A DNA stretch of 64,000 nucleotides from Streptomyces sp. NA02950 (GTDB lineage Bacteria > Actinomycetota > Actinomycetes > Streptomycetales > Streptomycetaceae). Location: NCBI RefSeq assembly GCF_013364155.1, contig NZ_CP054916.1, forward strand, positions 1,859,001-1,923,000. The letters are read 5' to 3'. The translations under genes and the position numbers were made by a program. Numbering within the stretch: the stretch's first letter is position 1; every line of letters begins with the position of its first letter. This document shows positions 15,296-23,168 of this stretch, one piece after another. Below the pieces are notes generated by a model. It did not search any database, was not told the DNA's origin, and saw only the letters and a program-made list of their open reading frames with translations.

Positions 15296-17089
15296 ATGAA
15301 GCAGAAGCAGAAAGCCGCGCAGCGCATCACCGGCGACGACTATGTTGCTTATTTGCGCGTCTCCTCCAAGGGGCAGGTCGATACTGACTATAACCCTGAA
15401 GGCGTTTCAATCCCTGCCCAGCGCGAAAAGGTTGAAGAACGAGGGCGTGAGCTGGGAGCCTCCAAGGTCGCCGAGTTCGTCGATCCAGGACGAAGCGCCC
15501 GCACTATCGATGAGCGCCAAGAATTCCAAGAGATGATCGCCTACCTGCGCGAACACCCCAACGTGCGCTACGTAATCGTCTACATGCTCAGCCGCTTCGC
15601 TCGAAACCGGCTGGACGACGCGATCATGGTTGCCACCCTGGAGAAGCTCGGCGTCAAGCTGATCTCTGCTGTCGAGAAGAACATCGACGACACACCAACC
15701 GGTCGCATGCTGCACGGGATGCTGGCCGTCATCAACGAGTACTCCTCCAACCAGAGCGCCGAAGACATCAAGTACAAGATGGGGCAGAAGGCCAAGAACG
15801 GTGGCACGATCACCCGTACCCCCGTCGGATACCTCAACACCGTCGAGCTCGTTGACGGTCGCCGGGTACGAACGGTCGCCATCGACCCGGTTCGCGGCCC
15901 GTTCATTCGCCTGGCATTCGAGCTGTACGCCACGGGTGAGTACACGGTGGACGAAGTAGCGGGAGAGCTGTACGACCGTGGACTGCGCATGCCGCGCGAT
16001 GCGCGGTACCCCACAGAACGGGGGATCTCAACGAACCGGCTGTACGTAGTCCTACGCGATGACTATTACTGCGGCTGGATCACCCACGACGACGAGAAGT
16101 ACAAGGGCCGTCATGCGCCCTTGGTTCCTCAGGACCTCTTCGACCAAGTCCAGATGGTCGCCGACACGCGAAACACTGCTCGCGAGAGGCGGCGCGTACA
16201 CCACCACGAGCTGAAGGGGTCACTGTTCTGCGGCTCCTGTCATAACCGCCGTGGTGACCGGCGGCGCATGATCGTCCAGCACGCCACCAACCGGCACGGC
16301 AACGTCTACCGGTACTTCTTCTGTAACGGCCGCTTCGATCACATCTGTGAGCTGCCGTACGTCCCGATCGAACAGGCCGAAGAAGCCGTCGAGGACCACT
16401 ACGCCACGGTGCGTTTCACGCCCGAGTTCATCGCGACCATGCGCTCGGAACTAGCCGCCATGGTCGATGAACAGCAGACTACGACCAAGCTCCTCCAAGC
16501 CCAGCTCACGAAACAGCTTCGTGCGCTCGACACCAAGGAGAACAACCTCATCGACCTGGCCGCCGACGGTAGCCTGCCCCAAGCCAAGATCAAGGCCAGG
16601 CTGCAAGAGATCACCAAGCAGCGGGATCGTCTGACAACCAGGCTTCACGACGTCGATGAGGACCTCAGCACAGCGGCAGAGATCATCGAGGCGTGCTTGG
16701 AGCTTCTGCAAGACCCGCAGGCGCTATACCGGCGTTGCAACGGCCAGCAGCGCCGCCAGCTGAACCAGGCCCTCTTCGAGGCCCTATATATCGACGAGGA
16801 CTCGAACGGCGACCTCCGGGTGAGCCACATGCTCAAGGAGCCGTTCAGGCTCCTGCACGAGGCCCAAAGCCAACACCCGGCCCCCACAGGGCCGCCAGGG
16901 GCCCCGCCCCGCCGCCGGGCCGTCCTACCGGCCTCCAAACCCAAAAGCGCCCCTCCCCAGCCGGGGACGGGCGCTGGCCTGCAACTAACAAGGGCCGCCC
17001 TGGCGGGCGGCCCTTGGAAGGTACCGGGTTCCAACAATCTTCTTATGGTGGGCGATACTGGGTTCGAACCAGTGACCTCTTCGGTGTGA
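15296..17089 (+). CDS. Large serine integrase (site-specific recombinase), C-terminal tail fused to chromosomal sequence
   Basis: 597 aa. The resolvase domain has the catalytic Ser in YLRVSSKGQ (residue 23 or 24) and the Arg-containing MLSRFARNRLDDA. A recombinase domain follows (about 165-300), then a zinc ribbon with CGSCHNRR...CNG...CELPY (about 307-360), a coiled coil (about 395-475) and a short C-terminal helix. Family proteins end soon after the segment VSHMLKEPFRLLHEAQ (about residue 525). Here the frame continues about 70 Pro-rich residues through two chromosomal terminators and 41 nt of tRNA-Val. The integrase therefore probably gained a foreign tail on integration. It catalyses insertion and excision of the element. 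Ribosome site GAAAGGAG precedes ATG 15296. Confidence 0.88.
   Translation: MKQKQKAAQRITGDDYVAYLRVSSKGQVDTDYNPEGVSIPAQREKVEERGRELGASKVAEFVDPGRSARTIDERQEFQEMIAYLREHPNVRYVIVYMLSRFARNRLDDAIMVATLEKLGVKLISAVEKNIDDTPTGRMLHGMLAVINEYSSNQSAEDIKYKMGQKAKNGGTITRTPVGYLNTVELVDGRRVRTVAIDPVRGPFIRLAFELYATGEYTVDEVAGELYDRGLRMPRDARYPTERGISTNRLYVVLRDDYYCGWITHDDEKYKGRHAPLVPQDLFDQVQMVADTRNTARERRRVHHHELKGSLFCGSCHNRRGDRRRMIVQHATNRHGNVYRYFFCNGRFDHICELPYVPIEQAEEAVEDHYATVRFTPEFIATMRSELAAMVDEQQTTTKLLQAQLTKQLRALDTKENNLIDLAADGSLPQAKIKARLQEITKQRDRLTTRLHDVDEDLSTAAEIIEACLELLQDPQALYRRCNGQQRRQLNQALFEALYIDEDSNGDLRVSHMLKEPFRLLHEAQSQHPAPTGPPGAPPRRRAVLPASKPKSAPPQPGTGAGLQLTRAALAGGPWKVPGSNNLLMVGDTGFEPVTSSV
16860..16935. other. Predicted attachment junction (attR) inside the integrase 3' end
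   Basis: From about 16935 rightward the DNA looks chromosomal, because it holds two minus-strand terminators of the tRNA-Val gene. Serine-integrase att sites are typically next to the integrase gene and share only a 2-bp core, so no long direct repeat is expected. The crossover is therefore placed between the end of the integrase domain (about 16860) and 16935. Confidence 0.5.
16949..16978 (-). terminator. GC-rich hairpin with U-rich tail on the minus strand
   Basis: On the minus strand GCGCCCGTCCCC-GGCT-GGGGAGGGGCGC (one mismatch) is followed by TTTTGGGTTTGG, a standard intrinsic terminator. It would end transcripts from tRNA-Val(CAC) at 17049-17120 or their read-through. Confidence 0.6.
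16991..17014 (-). terminator. tRNA-Val terminator hairpin
   Basis: A perfect 10-bp stem AGGGCCGCCC / GGGCGGCCCT with a 4-nt loop, 35 nt beyond the tRNA 3' end; the minus-strand read continues TTGTTAGTTG. It lies inside the extended integrase frame. Confidence 0.6.
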
Positions 17090-17120
17090 ACGAAGCGCTC
17101 TCCCACTGAGCTAATCGCCC
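17049..17120 (-). tRNA. tRNA-Val (CAC), copy 1
   Basis: A full cloverleaf on the minus strand: acceptor GGGCGAT/ATCGCCC, D arm GCTC...GAGC, anticodon arm CTTCG-TTCACAC-CGAAG giving anticodon CAC, T arm ACTGG-TTCGAAC-CCAGT, discriminator A, no encoded CCA. The integrase frame overlaps its 3' half. It is identical in the mature region to the copy at 17836-17907. Confidence 0.95.
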
Positions 17121-17186
17121 GGAGTGTCCGGTGGGGGTCTCCCCCGGTGGAACGACCTGAACAATACAGGTCGCGAAGGGTTTGGT

Positions 17187-17681
17187 TCAAACCGGATTCC
17201 CGCCGGAGGCCGGTGGCGTCCCGGGCCGCCCGGCGCCCGTGGCGGCCAGGTGGGCCCGCAGCCCCCGGCGCCCGGCGCGCATCATCAGGGCGTGGTTGAG
17301 GCGGAAGACAGGGCGCCCGGGGAGGGCCAGCCGACGCAGCAGCGGCTTGCGGACCACCACCTCCTGCTCGAAGAGGGCGCGGGTGCCGGTGTCACGGGCC
17401 GTGACGGTCCAGCGCACCCAGCCCTCCAAGTCTCCCGAGAGGGAGATCTCCAGGACTCCGGCCGCCGGGTCCTGGCGTGCCTCACCGACGGTGACCTCCA
17501 GGTCGTACGGGACGAGGGAACGGAAGCGGGCGGCACCGGTCCGCTCGTCGATCCGCCGCACCTCCCGGATCTGCGGCCACCACCGCGGATAGGTGTCGCC
17601 GTCGGCCAGCGCCGCGTAGACGGCGGCGGGCGGAGCGTCGAGCTCCCATCGGCTGCGGAAGCGGTAACGGCACCAGTCCAT
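17187..17681 (-). CDS. SRPBCC-family protein (polyketide cyclase/dehydrase-like)
   Basis: 164 aa from ATG 17681. An N-terminal strand WELDAPPAAVYAALADGDTYPRWWP is the START/SRPBCC signature, and the rest alternates strands and a long C-terminal helix. These proteins bind hydrophobic ligands; the substrate is not predictable. The gene lies between the two identical tRNA-Val genes. An in-frame GTG/ATG start at 17720 is possible. Confidence 0.8.
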   Translation of the reverse strand: MDWCRYRFRSRWELDAPPAAVYAALADGDTYPRWWPQIREVRRIDERTGAARFRSLVPYDLEVTVGEARQDPAAGVLEISLSGDLEGWVRWTVTARDTGTRALFEQEVVVRKPLLRRLALPGRPVFRLNHALMMRAGRRGLRAHLAATGAGRPGTPPASGGNPV

Positions 17682-17789
17682 GGGGCCAGTCTGCGCCGTA
17701 CGCGGCCGGTACACACCCACACCGGCCGGTGCGCCCCGGCGCCAACGCGCCGCCGCGGCCGGGCGGTTGGGGCCCGGAAGCGCAGAACG

Positions 17790-17832
17790 CCGAGGGCCCG
17801 CACGGCGGTCAGCCGTACGGGCCCTCGGTCCA
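17790..17832 (-). terminator. Hairpin downstream of tRNA-Val copy 2
   Basis: CGAGGGCCCG and CGGGCCCTCG flank an inner stem GGCGGTCAGCCGTA. On the minus strand this follows the tRNA 3' end directly, as expected for a tRNA terminator. Confidence 0.5.
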
Positions 17833-17835
17833 GGG

Positions 17836-17907
17836 TGGGCGATACTGGGTTCGAACCAGTGACCTCTTCGGTGTGAACGAAGCGCTCTCCCACTGAGCTA
17901 ATCGCCC
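17836..17907 (-). tRNA. tRNA-Val (CAC), copy 2
   Basis: The same 72-nt cloverleaf as copy 1 (anticodon CAC, discriminator A). A natural tandem duplicate about 790 bp away, separated by the SRPBCC gene. Confidence 0.95.
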
Positions 17908-17992
17908 TGGCGCACGGCCAACATTAGCGCATACCGGACCGTGCTCATGACCAGTCCCGGGGAAGGGCCGGCCACGGTGACCGGCCGGTCGG

Positions 17993-18451
17993 TCACTCCT
18001 TGATCTTCCAGGGCATGACGACGCCGAACTTCCACACGTACACCGTGATCGCCGCGGCGCAGATGATCACGGCGATGGTGGTGAGGATGAGATTGCGCTT
18101 GCGCACCTTCGGATCCAGGGCGCGCTGCGCGGCCTCGGTGACCTTGCGCTTGGTCCAGCGCAGCACGAGCTGCGCCCAGACGAACTCGGTCGCCCAGATC
18201 GCCATACCGCCGAAGATCACCAGCCAGCCCGGGCCGGGCAGCGGCAGCATGATGATCCCCGCGACCACGACCGCGAGGCCCACGACGAAGACGCCGACCT
18301 GCCAGCTGAGGTGCAGGGTGCGGGACCGCTTGATGAACTGCGGCGCCCGGGAGCCGAAGATCGGCTCCGTGCCCTGCGTATCGTCCCCCGTCGCGACAGG
18401 GGTCGGCGCAGGCGCGACACCCCCCTGTCGCTCGTCACTCTGCGCATTCAT
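17993..18451 (-). CDS. TIGR02611-type membrane protein (PGPGW family)
   Basis: 152 aa from ATG 18451. Two hydrophobic helices flank the conserved loop PLPGPGWLVIFGG, then a third membrane segment sits near the C-terminus (ILTTIAVIICAAAITVYVW). The N-terminal 40 residues are hydrophilic. Function is unknown; the protein is conserved next to ssgB in Streptomyces as far as I recall. Confidence 0.85.
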   Translation of the reverse strand: MNAQSDERQGGVAPAPTPVATGDDTQGTEPIFGSRAPQFIKRSRTLHLSWQVGVFVVGLAVVVAGIIMLPLPGPGWLVIFGGMAIWATEFVWAQLVLRWTKRKVTEAAQRALDPKVRKRNLILTTIAVIICAAAITVYVWKFGVVMPWKIKE

Positions 18452-18641
18452 GTGAACCAACTTACCTGATCGTTTTGAGTCACCGGAATGGCGGTGCCCG
18501 CCGCCCGGGAGCTGGGCCGCCCGAGCTACCAGAAGAGCCGCAAAACGGTCAGAGGGGTTTACAACGGCACCGTAGGTGGCATGTCGATTTCGCCGACGTG
18601 CGAATCCCCGAGCGCACACTGAGCGAAAGGCCCTGGCGCTT

Positions 18642-19055
18642 ATGAACACCACGGTCAGCTGCGAGCTGCACCTGCGCCTCGTTGTGTCGAGCGAGTCCTC
18701 ACTGCCTGTACCCGCGGGACTGCGGTATGACACGGCCGACCCTTACGCCGTGCACGCCACCTTCCACACCGGAGCCGAAGAGACGGTCGAATGGGTGTTC
18801 GCCCGCGATCTTCTCGCCGAGGGCCTGCACCGGCCCACCGGCACCGGCGACGTCCGGGTGTGGCCGTCCCGCAGCCACGGTCAGGGCGTCGTCTGCATCG
18901 CCCTGAGCTCTCCGGAGGGAGAGGCACTGCTCGAGGCCCCGGCGCGGGCCCTGGAGTCGTTCCTGAAGCGGACCGACGCCGCGGTGCCACCCGGCACCGA
19001 ACACCGCCATTTCGATCTCGACACAGAGCTCTCCCACATCCTGGCGGAGAGCTGA
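18642..19055 (+). CDS. ssgB: SsgB, sporulation-specific cell division activator
   Basis: 137 aa. The SsgA-like protein fold is recognisable (SCELHLRLVVSSESSLPVPAGLRYDTADPYAVHATFHTG). This sequence is extremely conserved in SsgB, which positions FtsZ rings during sporulation septation together with SsgA. ATG 18642 follows GCGAAAGG. Transcription is divergent from the PGPGW gene. Its presence dates the organism to a sporulating actinomycete. Confidence 0.93.
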   Translation: MNTTVSCELHLRLVVSSESSLPVPAGLRYDTADPYAVHATFHTGAEETVEWVFARDLLAEGLHRPTGTGDVRVWPSRSHGQGVVCIALSSPEGEALLEAPARALESFLKRTDAAVPPGTEHRHFDLDTELSHILAES

Positions 19056-19175
19056 GACCCGGCGAGAGCTGAGCGCGCGGCCGTCCGACTCGGGGAGACG
19101 GCGCGAGCCGGGAGACAACGTCTCCGGTAGAGACATCCCGACCATGGCATTCCGACACGACACAGCGCAGGCGAC

Positions 19176-19213
19176 GGTGCCGTCGCCGTGGGACCGCCCA
19201 CGGCGACGGCACC
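19176..19213 (+). terminator. ssgB terminator
   Basis: A perfect 17-bp stem GGTGCCGTCGCCGTGGG / CCCACGGCGACGGCACC with the 4-nt loop ACCG, 120 nt after the ssgB stop. U tract absent, as is usual in Streptomyces. Confidence 0.7.
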
Positions 19214-19237
19214 ACCGTGTGTGACCCCGTGAAGGCA

Positions 19238-19254
19238 CGCGGTGTCACACCGCG
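19238..19254. promoter_or_regulatory. Palindrome upstream of the CGNR-type gene
   Basis: CGCGGTGTCACACCGCG, 8-bp arms around a single central base, 78 nt before the start at 19332. Operator-like. Confidence 0.4.
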
Positions 19255-19331
19255 CGCCGCGCGCCGCTAGAGTCGGTGAGATCGAGGGGCGGTCCACAAA
19301 GCAGCCCCCGACCCGGCCGGTCAGGGAGCCA

Positions 19332-19904
19332 ATGGTGCTGATCAATCACGACACCCGCTGTGCGCTCGACATGGTCGTCGATCTGGTGAACACCGCACCC
19401 GAGGGTGCGGACGGAGACGGCCTCGCCGATGTCGAGGCGCTGCGCGGATTTGTCGAGCGCCATGCGATCAGCGACATCGGCACGCTCGGTGACCGTGATC
19501 TGACCGCCGTACGGATGGTGCGCTCCCGGTTCGCCGAGGTCTTCGCCGCGGCCGCGGACGCCGGTGGCACCCAGCGCGCGGCCGCACTGCTCAACGCGAT
19601 GATCGCCGAGGCGGGCACCACACCCCGGCTCACCGATCACGACGGCTACGACTGGCATGTGCACTACTTCGCGCCGGGCGCGTCGGTCGCCGACCATCTC
19701 GCGGCCGACTGCGGTATGGCGCTGGCGTTCCTGGTGGTGGCGGGCGAACGCGAGCGGCTGCGGCGCTGTGAGGCCCCGGACTGCCGGCACGCGTTCGTGG
19801 ATCTGTCGCGCAACCGGTCCCGCCGCTACTGCGACAGCCGCACCTGCGGAAACCGGCTGCATGTCGCCGCCTACCGGGCGCGTCGGCGGGAGGCCGCGGG
19901 CTGA
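19332..19904 (+). CDS. ABATE / CGNR zinc-finger domain protein
   Basis: 190 aa. An N-terminal stress-response-like domain (DMVVDLVNTAPEG) and a C-terminal zinc finger with Cys pattern RRCEAPDCRHAFVDLSRNRSRRYCDS and TCGNR. The family has been proposed to be RNA- or DNA-binding regulators; no specific target is known. The start at 19332 is preceded by AGGGAG. The longer frame from 19242 crosses the palindrome and is unlikely. Confidence 0.85.
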   Translation: MVLINHDTRCALDMVVDLVNTAPEGADGDGLADVEALRGFVERHAISDIGTLGDRDLTAVRMVRSRFAEVFAAAADAGGTQRAAALLNAMIAEAGTTPRLTDHDGYDWHVHYFAPGASVADHLAADCGMALAFLVVAGERERLRRCEAPDCRHAFVDLSRNRSRRYCDSRTCGNRLHVAAYRARRREAAG

Positions 19905-19939
19905 GCGGCGGCCGCGGGCCGAGCAGCGTAGCGGCGCAC

Positions 19940-20170
19940 TCACCACCGGTAGAGGTCGTGCACGGCGGTGACGACGAGCAGGGTGCCTATGACCGCCAGG
20001 AAGAGCATCAGCGGCGGCTGGGAGAGCGCGAAGAGACAGCCACGTGACTCCTCGCTCGGGGGCGCAGGCGGGCCGTCGATGACAGGGGGGCCTTCGATGG
20101 GGGACTGCTCCCCGGGTGTTTGCAGCATCTCTGGCAGATCATGGCGCAGCGCGCACCCCAGTTGCACCAT
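19940..20170 (-). CDS. Small C-tail membrane protein (76 aa)
   Basis: A Pro-rich soluble start followed by one hydrophobic helix near the end (QPPLMLFLAVIGTLLVVTAVHDLYRW). Small proteins of this pattern are widespread in Streptomyces. It is on the same strand as, and 25 nt after, the gene at 20196-20672, so likely in one transcript. Function is unknown. Confidence 0.6.
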   Translation of the reverse strand: MVQLGCALRHDLPEMLQTPGEQSPIEGPPVIDGPPAPPSEESRGCLFALSQPPLMLFLAVIGTLLVVTAVHDLYRW

Positions 20171-20195
20171 CGTGCCGATTTTGACCGCTAGTTCA

Positions 20196-20672
20196 TCAGA
20201 TTCCGTGCTTTTTGAGAATCGCTTCGATGTCTGAGAAGTCTTCCGTGTCCGAGCTGGTTCCGGCCTTGCTCTTCGACGGCCCGGACGCCTTGGCGGGCCT
20301 GGCCGGCTTGGACGCCTTGCCGCCCGACGCGCCGAGGGCGGGCTCGGAGGCCGCGGGGGCCAGCGCGCCGCCCCGCTCGGCCGCGGCGGCCGCGCGGCGC
20401 TCCTGGCGGGCGCCGCCCCGGCGGCGCTCGACGGCCCGGGTCAGCATGAACAGCGCCCAGGAGAGCCCCAGCACGGCGAAGCCCGCCCAGACGGTCGGAT
20501 TGAAGACCAGATCGGCGATCCAGTCCAGGATGCCGGTCATCGCCAGGCCAAGCGGCAGCAGCGCATAGGCGGCGATCCGGGCCGCGGCCAGGAAACGCTT
20601 GCGGTACGCGGTCAGACAGGCGATGCCCAGACCGGCCGCGGAGAGCGCGGCGCAGACGGTGTCGGTCAGCAT
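20196..20672 (-). CDS. Membrane protein with Ala/Lys-rich tail (158 aa)
   Basis: Three hydrophobic segments in the first 85 residues (VCAALSAAGLGIACLTAY, AAYALLPLGLAMTGI, VWAGFAVLGLSWALFML). A basic, low-complexity tail follows and ends with DIEAILKKHGI. ATG 20672. No function is recognised. Confidence 0.75.
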   Translation of the reverse strand: MLTDTVCAALSAAGLGIACLTAYRKRFLAAARIAAYALLPLGLAMTGILDWIADLVFNPTVWAGFAVLGLSWALFMLTRAVERRRGGARQERRAAAAAERGGALAPAASEPALGASGGKASKPARPAKASGPSKSKAGTSSDTEDFSDIEAILKKHGI

Positions 20673-20840
20673 CGGATCCTCCTGCCGATGGGTGCCGGTC
20701 CCTCCATCGTGCACCTCCGAGGGGGGAAGCGGCCACGGCCCGGGCACAGGATCAGGGACATCTCCGGGGAGGACCTCCTCCCCGGGGCCGAGCGCCCTCC
20801 GGGTGCCGTACCGCGGCGGCGGGCTGAAAGACTGGCTCCC

Positions 20841-21353
20841 ATGAGCGACACCGACCCCGCACGTCCCGTACTCGATGTGTGGTGCGCATTGCAGTGCCCC
20901 GACTGCCGTACCGCGCTGGCGGACCTGCGCGCGCTGCGCGACCGCTTCGGGGACGCCCTGGAGATCCGGCTGCGGCACTTCCCGCTGGAGCGGCACCGCC
21001 ACGCCCACGCCGCGGCGCAGGCGGCCGAGGAGGCCCTCGCGCAGGGGCAGGGCTGGCCGTACGCCGAAGCCGTGCTGGCGCGCACCGGGGAGCTGGCGGA
21101 GCGGGGCGAGCTGCTGCTCGTCGAGATCGCCCGCGAACTGGGCCTGGACGCCGAGGAGATGGACACCGCGCTGATCGACGGGCGGCACATCCTGATCGTG
21201 GACGCGGACCAGGCCGAGGGCAAGGCGATCGGGGTGACCGGCACCCCGACGTATGTGATCGGCGGTGAGCGGCTCGACGGCGGCAAGAGCCAGGAGGGGC
21301 TGCGGGCGCGGATCGAGGAGATCGCCGCCCGGCTGCTGGACGGGCGTTCCTGA
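20841..21353 (+). CDS. DsbA-family thioredoxin-fold protein
   Basis: 170 aa. Redox motif CPDC sits in a thioredoxin-like start (LDVWCALQCPDCRTALADL), with the cis-Pro loop GVTGTPTYVIGG near the C-terminus and a helical insertion between. There is no signal peptide, so it is a cytosolic FrnE/DsbA-like oxidoreductase or isomerase. Divergent from the gene at 20196-20672. Confidence 0.85.
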   Translation: MSDTDPARPVLDVWCALQCPDCRTALADLRALRDRFGDALEIRLRHFPLERHRHAHAAAQAAEEALAQGQGWPYAEAVLARTGELAERGELLLVEIARELGLDAEEMDTALIDGRHILIVDADQAEGKAIGVTGTPTYVIGGERLDGGKSQEGLRARIEEIAARLLDGRS

Positions 21354-21403
21354 CGGCGCGGGGCCGCCCCGGCGGCCACCGCGACCGCCGTCCTGGAGCA
21401 CGG

Positions 21404-22249
21404 CTAGAGCAGCGGTTTGCACAGCTGGTACTCGATCGCCTGGTAGCCGAGGGACGCGTACAGCCGCAGCGCCGGGGTGTTGCCGCCGAAGACATGAAGC
21501 CCCAGGCTGCGCGCCCCGGCCGCCAGCGTGTCGCGCTCGGCGGCCAGCATCAGGGTGCGGCCGTGACCCCGGCCGCGGTGCTCCTCGGCCACCTCGACGG
21601 AGAAGACGTACGCCTCCCCCGTCCCGGCGGCGTCGGCCCGCCCTTCGCGCAGCGCGACCCACAGGGTGCCCACCTCGGCACCGTCGTGGACGAGGACGCG
21701 CAGCCAGGTGCCCGGGGTCTCCCGGCCGCGCGGCAGCAGCGTCGCGCAGTCGTGCTCCGCCTTGGCCTCGGCCTGCGGCTCGCTCAGCCCGCGTTCGAGC
21801 AGATCCTTGACGTAGTCGGCCCGCTCATGGGCGTACCAGGCCGGGTACTCGGCCTCGGTGAGCGACCTGATCGCGCTGCCCCCGGGGAGCGTGGGCGGAC
21901 CGGTGAGCGGCTTGACCATGTTGCGGCCGCGCTCGCGGTAGCCGAGGGCGGTGGCGAGCCCCAGAGCGGTGGTGGCCGACGCGGGCACGCTCGCCACCAG
22001 CTGGGTGCAGCCCCAGCCGCGCAGCACCTCCTCGGCGGCGAGGGCGGCGACCGTGCCGCGGCCGCGGTGCCGGTCCGCCGCGTCGACGCGGAGGTGCTCG
22101 ATCCGCCCGGCGGCCGGGCCCAGCAGGGCGTCCGTGGTGAGGCGAATGGTGCCGACGGGGCGGCTGTTGACACACACCTCGTACGAGCGCGCACGCCCGC
22201 CGCCCTCGCTGCGCTCTTCGGGCCCGGTGGGCCGCAGGGTGGTGGTCAC
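21404..22249 (-). CDS. GNAT-family N-acetyltransferase with two GNAT-like halves
   Basis: 281 aa. The C-terminal half has the acetyl-CoA loop EVAEEHRGRGHGRTLM and the conserved end GLHVFGGNTPALRLYASLGY. The N-terminal half carries a second, weaker motif (LRVDAADRHRGRGTVAALA). The double-GNAT layout is known from mycothiol synthase (MshD)-like and related enzymes. The substrate is not clear. Confidence 0.85.
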   Translation of the reverse strand: MTTTLRPTGPEERSEGGGRARSYEVCVNSRPVGTIRLTTDALLGPAAGRIEHLRVDAADRHRGRGTVAALAAEEVLRGWGCTQLVASVPASATTALGLATALGYRERGRNMVKPLTGPPTLPGGSAIRSLTEAEYPAWYAHERADYVKDLLERGLSEPQAEAKAEHDCATLLPRGRETPGTWLRVLVHDGAEVGTLWVALREGRADAAGTGEAYVFSVEVAEEHRGRGHGRTLMLAAERDTLAAGARSLGLHVFGGNTPALRLYASLGYQAIEYQLCKPLL

Positions 22250-22337
22250 GTTGGTGTTCTACCGGCCCGGTGCGCGCCCGTCATCAGTTTTTCGTCGGGA
22301 TCTTCCGCGTCACGGCCGGTCCGCCCCCGGACGGCCG

Positions 22338-23168
22338 TCACGGGTCGATGTCCGCCGCCGCCCGCTCGGTGAAGATCCGCATGGCCTTGGCGGTGACCGG
22401 GCCGGGCGCGCCGGGAACGGCACGGTCGTCCACCCGGTGCACCGCCTGCACATCCCGGGTGGTGGAGGTCAGGAAGACCTCCTCGGCCCGCTCCAGCACG
22501 TCCAGCGGCAGATCGGCCTCCTTCGCGCCCACCCACTCCAGGACGAAGGCGCGGGTGATGCCCGCAAGGCAGCCGGAGGCGAGCGGCGGGGTGTACAGCT
22601 CGCCGTCGAGGGCCACGAAGACGTTGGAGCCGGTGCCCTCGCACAGGGCCCCGACCGTGTTGCCGAACAGCGCCTCGCTGGCGTCGTGTTCCCGGGCACG
22701 GGCGAGGGCGACCACGTTCTCGCCGTACGAGGTGGTCTTCAGGCCGGAGAGCGCCCCGCGCTCGTTGCGCGGCCAGGGAACGGTGACCACGGCCGTGGTG
22801 TCGGGCCGCCGGTGGGTCTCGACGACCGCGACCACCAGCGTGGGGCCCTCGGTGCCCCGGTCCGAGCCGAGGGGGGAGAACCCGCCGGTGTAGGTGATCC
22901 GCAGCCGCCCGAGCGCCATCGGGTTGGCCTTGAGGACCGTCTCGCAGGCGTGCCGCACCTCGTCCTGGTCCGGTTCCGGCAGGCCCAGGCCGTGTGCGGA
23001 GCGGGCCAGCCGCCGCAGATGGCGGGTGAGCGCGAAGGGACGTCCCTCGACGGCCTTGACCGTCTCGAAGACACCGTCGCCGACCGTCAGCCCGTGGTCG
23101 AACACCGACACCCGGGCGGTGTCGGCCTCGCGCAGGGATCCGTCGAGCCAGATCGTGAGCGTCGTCAT
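22338..23168 (-). CDS. pabC: Aminodeoxychorismate lyase (PLP class IV)
   Basis: 276 aa from ATG 23168. Class IV aminotransferase features: SVFDHGLTVGDGVFETVK near the start, PLP lysine in LKTTSYGENV, and the phosphate-binding turn EGTGSNVFV and later TSTTRDVQAV. It converts 4-amino-4-deoxychorismate to p-aminobenzoate and pyruvate in folate synthesis. A branched-chain or D-amino-acid aminotransferase is the alternative. It overlaps the pabB-like stop by 4 nt (ATGA), which supports the PabC call. Confidence 0.85.
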   Translation of the reverse strand: MTTLTIWLDGSLREADTARVSVFDHGLTVGDGVFETVKAVEGRPFALTRHLRRLARSAHGLGLPEPDQDEVRHACETVLKANPMALGRLRITYTGGFSPLGSDRGTEGPTLVVAVVETHRRPDTTAVVTVPWPRNERGALSGLKTTSYGENVVALARAREHDASEALFGNTVGALCEGTGSNVFVALDGELYTPPLASGCLAGITRAFVLEWVGAKEADLPLDVLERAEEVFLTSTTRDVQAVHRVDDRAVPGAPGPVTAKAMRIFTERAAADIDP

